From contig NZ_KB903793.1 of assembly GCF_000379845.1 (NCBI RefSeq), forward strand, positions 1-64,000: DNA of 64,000 nucleotides. Direction: 5' to 3'. A program made the position numbers and the translations under genes. The notes beneath the pieces are model-generated. The model had not been told where the DNA came from. It made no database searches and saw only the letters and a program-made list of their open reading frames with translations. Shown piece by piece: positions 60,241 to 64,000 of the stretch. Position 1 is the stretch's first letter. Each line of letters starts with the position of its first letter. This DNA comes from Moraxella boevrei DSM 14165. GTDB taxonomy: Bacteria > Pseudomonadota > Gammaproteobacteria > Pseudomonadales > Moraxellaceae.

Positions 60241-60594
60241 GTGATTGCTATCAATAAAATTGCTTTTGTGATATTACTTGGTTTGAGTGTTAATGCTTTT
60301 GCTTGCAATTCAGATAGCGTTGTTTGGAATGATATTTTGGAATGCTATATGAATGATGAAAAAGAGCAAGAAAGAAAATTTAATCAAGCATATCAAGAAA
60401 CTCTTAAAAGATTGCCCATTGTCAAAAAAGTAGCCTTAAAAAAATCTCAAAGAGCGTGGCTTATTAAAATGGAAAATGAATGTGCAGAATTTAATAATCA
60501 AAGTCTTTATGGTAGAGAAGGGGCTTTTGATGTTATTCAGTGCAGAATAAATGCAATGGAGCAAAGAACTGTATTCTTGATAAATTACCGTTAG
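60241..60594 (+). CDS. Secreted LprI/DUF1311-like protein
   Basis: 117 residues with a GTG start after AGAGGA. Signal peptide to about residue 20 (LGLSVNAFA). The mature part has the LprI/DUF1311 pattern: paired cysteines (ACNSDS, ECYMND, ENECAEF, QCRINA) and LKKSQRAWLIKMENECAEF. Some LprI proteins inhibit lysozyme, so a role as periplasmic immunity against a cell-wall-degrading effector is possible. It may also be an unrelated envelope gene. It lies among the accessory genes between nuoB and nuoCD. Confidence 0.7.
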   Translation: MIAINKIAFVILLGLSVNAFACNSDSVVWNDILECYMNDEKEQERKFNQAYQETLKRLPIVKKVALKKSQRAWLIKMENECAEFNNQSLYGREGAFDVIQCRINAMEQRTVFLINYR

Positions 60595-60638
60595 AGGCTT
60601 TTTCTTTTATGGACTGCAATGAGATATTTAAAAAGATA

Positions 60639-60766
60639 AGGTGCGTGCCTTTAAATAAAGAGTACGCACCTCCAAAACCCAAAATTAAAAATAGATTGGG
60701 TATTTTATTTTTAATTTAAAATTTATTAATGTAAAAATTGTATTTAAAACGGTGCGTTATACGCAC
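60639..60766 (+). repeat. GGTGCGT palindromes downstream of the LprI-like gene
   Basis: AGGTGCGT (60639) and ACGCACCT (60664) form an inverted pair, and GTGCGT-TAT-ACGCAC (60752-60766) is a second hairpin using the same core. The shared core suggests recombination or a binding site; neither hairpin has a T run. The second lies inside the open frame of the orphan tail below. Confidence 0.5.
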
Positions 60767-60892
60767 TTTACAATTGGTGTATATGATTTTGGTAACAGTG
60801 CTCTAAGTGGAAGTAGCATTGGAAGTAAAATATGGAAATTGTATCATAATAACCCTAAGAATAAAAAATTTGTGGAATGCGAGAAGCTATGA
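60695..60892 (+). pseudogene. Orphan effector C-terminal tail
   Basis: Open frame of 65 codons without a start, following a TAG at 60692 and ending in TGA at 60890. The second half reads THFTIGVYDFGNSALSGSSI, then GSKIWKLYHNNPKNKKFVEC. The stop overlaps the ATG of the next gene (ATGA), exactly like the intact effector-immunity pairs here. So it is probably the remnant of a toxin whose immunity gene persists. No family recognised. Confidence 0.6.
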
Positions 60893-61354
60893 TTAAATAT
60901 TGGTTTGCAATCCCAATTTTATTGGTGAGTAGTCTTGTTGTTGCTGGGGAAAATATTAAGTTACATAAAACTAAATATTTTAACAAAAAGTCCTGCTTGG
61001 TAAAAAACCTGACAAAATTAAGTAATAATGGTGTAGAATTGTTAAATAATGGGGGTTCTTATGATTGATAATCCAATTATAAGAGTGAACTTATTAAACG
61101 ATAAGGGTGATGTTTGTTATTATTTTTATTACGAGCCTACGGCAACATTTTATATTGATACTAAACTAAATAATGGTATGGTTAAGATAACAGAAATTCC
61201 TGGTTCAGCAATGAATACAAATTGGTATGAAGTTAATTATAATTTAGATGTCAGAAACAAAAGATTGATTTATGGGCAATCTTATGTAATAGATTTTTCT
61301 TTGGATGAATCTGGAAATTGGATAGAAGATAAAATAATTCAATCCACCAAATAA
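60889..61354 (+). pseudogene. Frameshifted secreted immunity-like gene
   Basis: ATG 60889 begins a signal peptide (KYWFAIPILLVSSLVVAGE) and 59 codons ending at 61068. The frame that takes over (VLMIDNPIIRVNLLNDKG to 61354) continues without a new ribosome site. Between them is a GGGGG run (about 61050-61054); losing one G would join both into a protein of about 154 residues with a beta-rich domain (DVCYYFYYEPTATFYIDTKL). It may be a pseudogene, a phase-variable gene or a sequencing error. A separate start at ATG 61061 is the alternative. Function unknown; immunity by position. Confidence 0.55.
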
Positions 61355-61483
61355 TTGCAATATGTGTAATTATATATGTTTTATATTTAAAAAGATTGGC
61401 AGTAAACTTCAAACTTAATCTATTAAATTTGAATAATTAAATCTAGTAGATTAATAGGTATACATAAACAAAAAGTTGGTATT

Positions 61484-63238
61484 ATGAGTACATATCACAT
61501 ACACGATACGCAAGTTTTTGATGAACTAAATCAACAATTTGCTAATCAATACACCGTTCAAACAACCATTGACGGCGTGCCGACCATTTGGGTGGCAAAA
61601 AATAACCTTGTGGAAATTTTGCTATTTTTACGCAAATTGCCAAAGCCTTATGTTATGTTGCTTGATTTATCAGCAATAGACGAACGCCTACGCCAACATC
61701 GAGACGGTTTGCCTGATAGCGATTTTACCGTGTTTTATCATTTGATGTCGCTGGAGCGTAACAGCGATATCCGTATCAAAGTGGCGTTAAAAGAGCCAAA
61801 TTTGAACGTACCAACCGCCACACGCATTTACCCAAATGCCAATTGGTATGAGCGTGAAGTGTGGGATATGTTTGGCATTAAATTTGACGGACATCCACAT
61901 TTAACACGGATTTTGTTGCCAAAATACTGGGAAGGACACCCTTTGCGTAAGGAATACGCCAGCCGTGCGACCGAAGTTCCGCCTTATTATTTGGATAAAG
62001 GCAAACAAATGTTTGAACAGGAAAATCTGCGTTTTGTGCCTGAAGAATGGGGCATGAAACGCTCTGGACGTGATGAAGATTTTATGTTCTTAAATCTAGG
62101 GCCTAACCACCCGTCTGCTCATGGTGCGTTTCGTGTGGTGCTACAGCTTGACGGTGAAGAAGTTGTTGATTGTATTCCTGATATTGGCTATCATCATCGT
62201 GGTGCAGAAAAAATCGCTGAACGTCAAACATGGCATTCCTTTATTCCTTATACCGACCGCATTGACTATTTAGGTGGGGTAATGAATGAGTTGCCGTATA
62301 TCATGGCAGTGGAAAAATTGGCAGGCATTACCGTGCCTGACCGTGCCAATACCATTCGCATTATGATGAGTGAGTTTTTCCGCATTACCAATAATTTGTT
62401 GTATTGGGGTACGTTTATCCAAGATGCTGGCGGCATGACGCCTGTTTTCTATATGTTTGCCGACCGTCAAAAAGCCTATGATGTGATTGAAGCGGTAACG
62501 GGCTATCGTATGCACCCTGCGTGGTTTAGAATTGGTGGTACTGCTCACGATTTACCGAATGGTTGGCAACGCCTTGTGCGTGAGTTTTTGGATTGGATGC
62601 CAAAACGAATTGATGAATATTATAAAGCCACTATGAAAAATAAAGTGTTACAACTGCGTACCCAACAAGTCGCCCAATATGATGCCAAACAAGCGTTGGC
62701 ATGGGGTGTCACTGGGGCTGGCTTGCGTGCGACTGGTGTGGAATACGATTTGCGAAAAGCTCGTCCATATTTGGGCTATGAAAATTTTGATTTTGAAATA
62801 CCTGTGGAATATAACGGCGATGCCTATGACCGTTGTTTGGTAAAAATTGGTGAAATTCGCCAGTCTTTAAAAATTATTGAACAATGTTTAAATAATATGC
62901 CTTCTGGTGCGTACAAAGCTGACCACCCATTGGCTGTACCACCGCCAAAAAATCGCACCTTAAATGATATTGAAACGCTGATTAACCACTTTATTTCGGT
63001 ATCGTGGGGACCTGTCATGCCTGCTGGTGAAAGCTCGTTTATGGTAGAAGCGGTGAAAGGTATTACCAATTATTATATCACGTCTGACCGCTCAACCATG
63101 AGTTATCGGACTCGTATCCGTACGCCGACTTTTGCTCATCTGCAACAAATGCCAAGCGTGATTAATGGCTCTTTGGTGTCGGATTTGATTATTTATTTGG
63201 CAAGTATTGACGTGGTCATGGCGGACGTGGATAGGTAG
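61484..63238 (+). CDS. nuoCD: NADH-quinone oxidoreductase subunit C/D fusion
   Basis: 584 residues. NuoC part (1-180: [35 protein letters not shown]) fused to NuoD (from about 195: [40 protein letters not shown], the quinone-site region, and DVVMADVDR at the end). Fusion is usual in gamma-proteobacteria. Intact. It starts after a 130-base AT-rich gap that follows the accessory cluster. Confidence 0.97.
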   Translation: MSTYHIHDTQVFDELNQQFANQYTVQTTIDGVPTIWVAKNNLVEILLFLRKLPKPYVMLLDLSAIDERLRQHRDGLPDSDFTVFYHLMSLERNSDIRIKVALKEPNLNVPTATRIYPNANWYEREVWDMFGIKFDGHPHLTRILLPKYWEGHPLRKEYASRATEVPPYYLDKGKQMFEQENLRFVPEEWGMKRSGRDEDFMFLNLGPNHPSAHGAFRVVLQLDGEEVVDCIPDIGYHHRGAEKIAERQTWHSFIPYTDRIDYLGGVMNELPYIMAVEKLAGITVPDRANTIRIMMSEFFRITNNLLYWGTFIQDAGGMTPVFYMFADRQKAYDVIEAVTGYRMHPAWFRIGGTAHDLPNGWQRLVREFLDWMPKRIDEYYKATMKNKVLQLRTQQVAQYDAKQALAWGVTGAGLRATGVEYDLRKARPYLGYENFDFEIPVEYNGDAYDRCLVKIGEIRQSLKIIEQCLNNMPSGAYKADHPLAVPPPKNRTLNDIETLINHFISVSWGPVMPAGESSFMVEAVKGITNYYITSDRSTMSYRTRIRTPTFAHLQQMPSVINGSLVSDLIIYLASIDVVMADVDR

Positions 63239-63299
63239 GGTTTTGTTACTTGGGTTTTTGTAGTTGTTTATTTTTACTTATTTTTTTATTGGAATTTGT

Positions 63300-63821
63300 A
63301 TGCTTTTAACTCGTTATTATATTTTGGAAAATGATACCACTACTGTAGGTGGTGTTGTCCAGAAAACAAATAATACGCTTAGTTTTAAAGTGTATGGCAA
63401 AAATAAAAGCTATATTGGCGATCATGTATGGTGTCCAGTTTGTAATACGATGGGGGAAATTGTTGCTAACGGAGCGAGATTAAATGTCAGTGTGAATGGT
63501 TATGTGCCTGCTTTAAATGATGATTTGTGTATGTGCAAATGCAGGCCATCACCAAAATTGGTTCATTCACAAACGACTTTTAAAGAAACGATTGATGATG
63601 ATACGTTAGCTAAATATGAGCAAACACAACAAAATATTGCAAATGTTTCTAAATACAGTGCACAAGTTCAATTTATATCAGAAGATAGTATTCCTTATGC
63701 TAACATTGATTATGTAGCAAACAATGTTACTACTGGTAAAAGATATTGTGGAATAACTGATAAAAATGGTTGGACACAAACATTTTATTCAGACAAACCA
63801 GATGATTTTGAAATATATTAA
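63300..63821 (+). CDS. PAAR-domain protein 2
   Basis: 173 residues from ATG 63300 (TTGGAATTTGT before it). The N-terminal half (TRYYILENDTTTVGGVVQKT; IGDHVWCPVCNTMGEIVANG; ALNDDLCMCKC) is a close relative of the PAAR protein at 58019, while the C-terminal part (from about residue 115) differs and has a small beta-rich domain (IPYANIDYVANNVTTGKRYC). It lies directly after nuoCD, so the nuo operon is interrupted again. The next gene begins two bases after its stop. Confidence 0.78.
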   Translation: MLLTRYYILENDTTTVGGVVQKTNNTLSFKVYGKNKSYIGDHVWCPVCNTMGEIVANGARLNVSVNGYVPALNDDLCMCKCRPSPKLVHSQTTFKETIDDDTLAKYEQTQQNIANVSKYSAQVQFISEDSIPYANIDYVANNVTTGKRYCGITDKNGWTQTFYSDKPDDFEIY

Positions 63822-63822
63822 A

Positions 63823-64000
63823 ATGAATGAATATTTTAACTCCAACCATTATATTGTATCTTTGGTTAGTAGTAATATTCTGCCACAAGGTAAAGGTCCG
63901 AATTTGCCAAATCATTGGGTGGTATGGTCTAGTACTTTGAATGGTACAAATGGTAAACCAATTCATAACAAAACCAAAGCTAATGAAAATATTGGTCTGA
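63823..64000 (+). CDS. Probable effector, 5' part only (runs off the window)
   Basis: ATG 63823 follows the PAAR stop by one base, and the frame stays open for 59 codons to the window end. Visible: SNHYIVSLVSSNILPQGKGP and PNHWVVWSS. The H-Y-I-V and N-H-W-V-V-W strings recall small hydrolase-like effector domains but I cannot name a family. Place right after a PAAR gene suggests a cognate effector. Confidence 0.6.
   Translation, partial: MNEYFNSNHYIVSLVSSNILPQGKGPNLPNHWVVWSSTLNGTNGKPIHNKTKANENIGL

Overview
The window looks like chromosome from a low-GC member of the Moraxellaceae, most likely Moraxella in the broad sense. The evidence is AT-rich codon usage, a short HisG, fused NuoCD, GTP-type PEP carboxykinase, a TfpX/TfpZ-type pilin accessory gene beside pilA, and type II secretion genes that are scattered rather than in one operon. 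This is a judgement from gene content; no database was searched.

Layout. (1) 1-2530: an accessory patch with the 3' end of a polymorphic toxin (type 44-like), a likely immunity gene, an orphaned duplicate of the toxin's C-terminus, a second lipoprotein immunity candidate and IS5-family debris. (2) 2.5-15.2 kb: ligA, 5-formyl-THF cyclo-ligase, gspF, three small lipoproteins of which the first and third are clear paralogues, a RelB/RelE-like toxin-antitoxin pair, gspG, dsbD, a DUF3465 lipoprotein pseudogene, pldA and comF. (3) 15.4-30.3 kb: a type IV pilus block: fimT-pilV-pilW-pilX-pilY1-pilE-pilE2, then pilA behind a sigma-54 promoter with TGTC operator-like sites, tfpZ, and a glycosylation block (PglL-type O-oligosaccharyltransferase, initiating sugar-phosphate transferase, two O-acyltransferases). 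(4) 30.3-46 kb: housekeeping genes: rnd, recR, ybaB, a lipoprotein, an outer-membrane protein candidate, metZ, pckG, accA, ppx, a HAD phosphatase, fhs and a TauE permease. (5) 45.5-47.7 kb: a probable RNA-repair pair (kinase-RNA ligase fusion plus metallophosphoesterase). (6) 48-51.3 kb: ibaG-murA-dam-(restriction enzyme remnant)-hisG, where a restriction-modification unit sits between murA and hisG and has lost its nuclease. (7) 51.5-55.3 kb: ppk2, hemL, tRNA-Lys and lolA. (8) 55.3-64 kb: the start of the nuo (complex I) operon, repeatedly interrupted.

The most unusual region is 55.9-64.0 kb. nuoA, nuoB and nuoCD are intact, but every junction between them carries co-oriented accessory DNA that looks like PAAR-effector/immunity cassettes: an orphan tail plus an acidic protein after nuoA; a PAAR protein, an overlapping candidate effector, a four-helix membrane protein, a decayed copy of that module, an LprI-like protein, another orphan tail and a frameshifted immunity candidate after nuoB; and a second PAAR gene plus the start of a further gene after nuoCD. 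The left edge of the window shows the same kind of build-up (toxin, immunity, orphan tail, immunity). The nuo operon therefore appears to be an insertion and recombination site for contact-dependent competition cassettes that share its transcription. Other points for a second look are the RNA-repair pair, the orphaned Dam-type methylase, and pilin-linked glycan genes.
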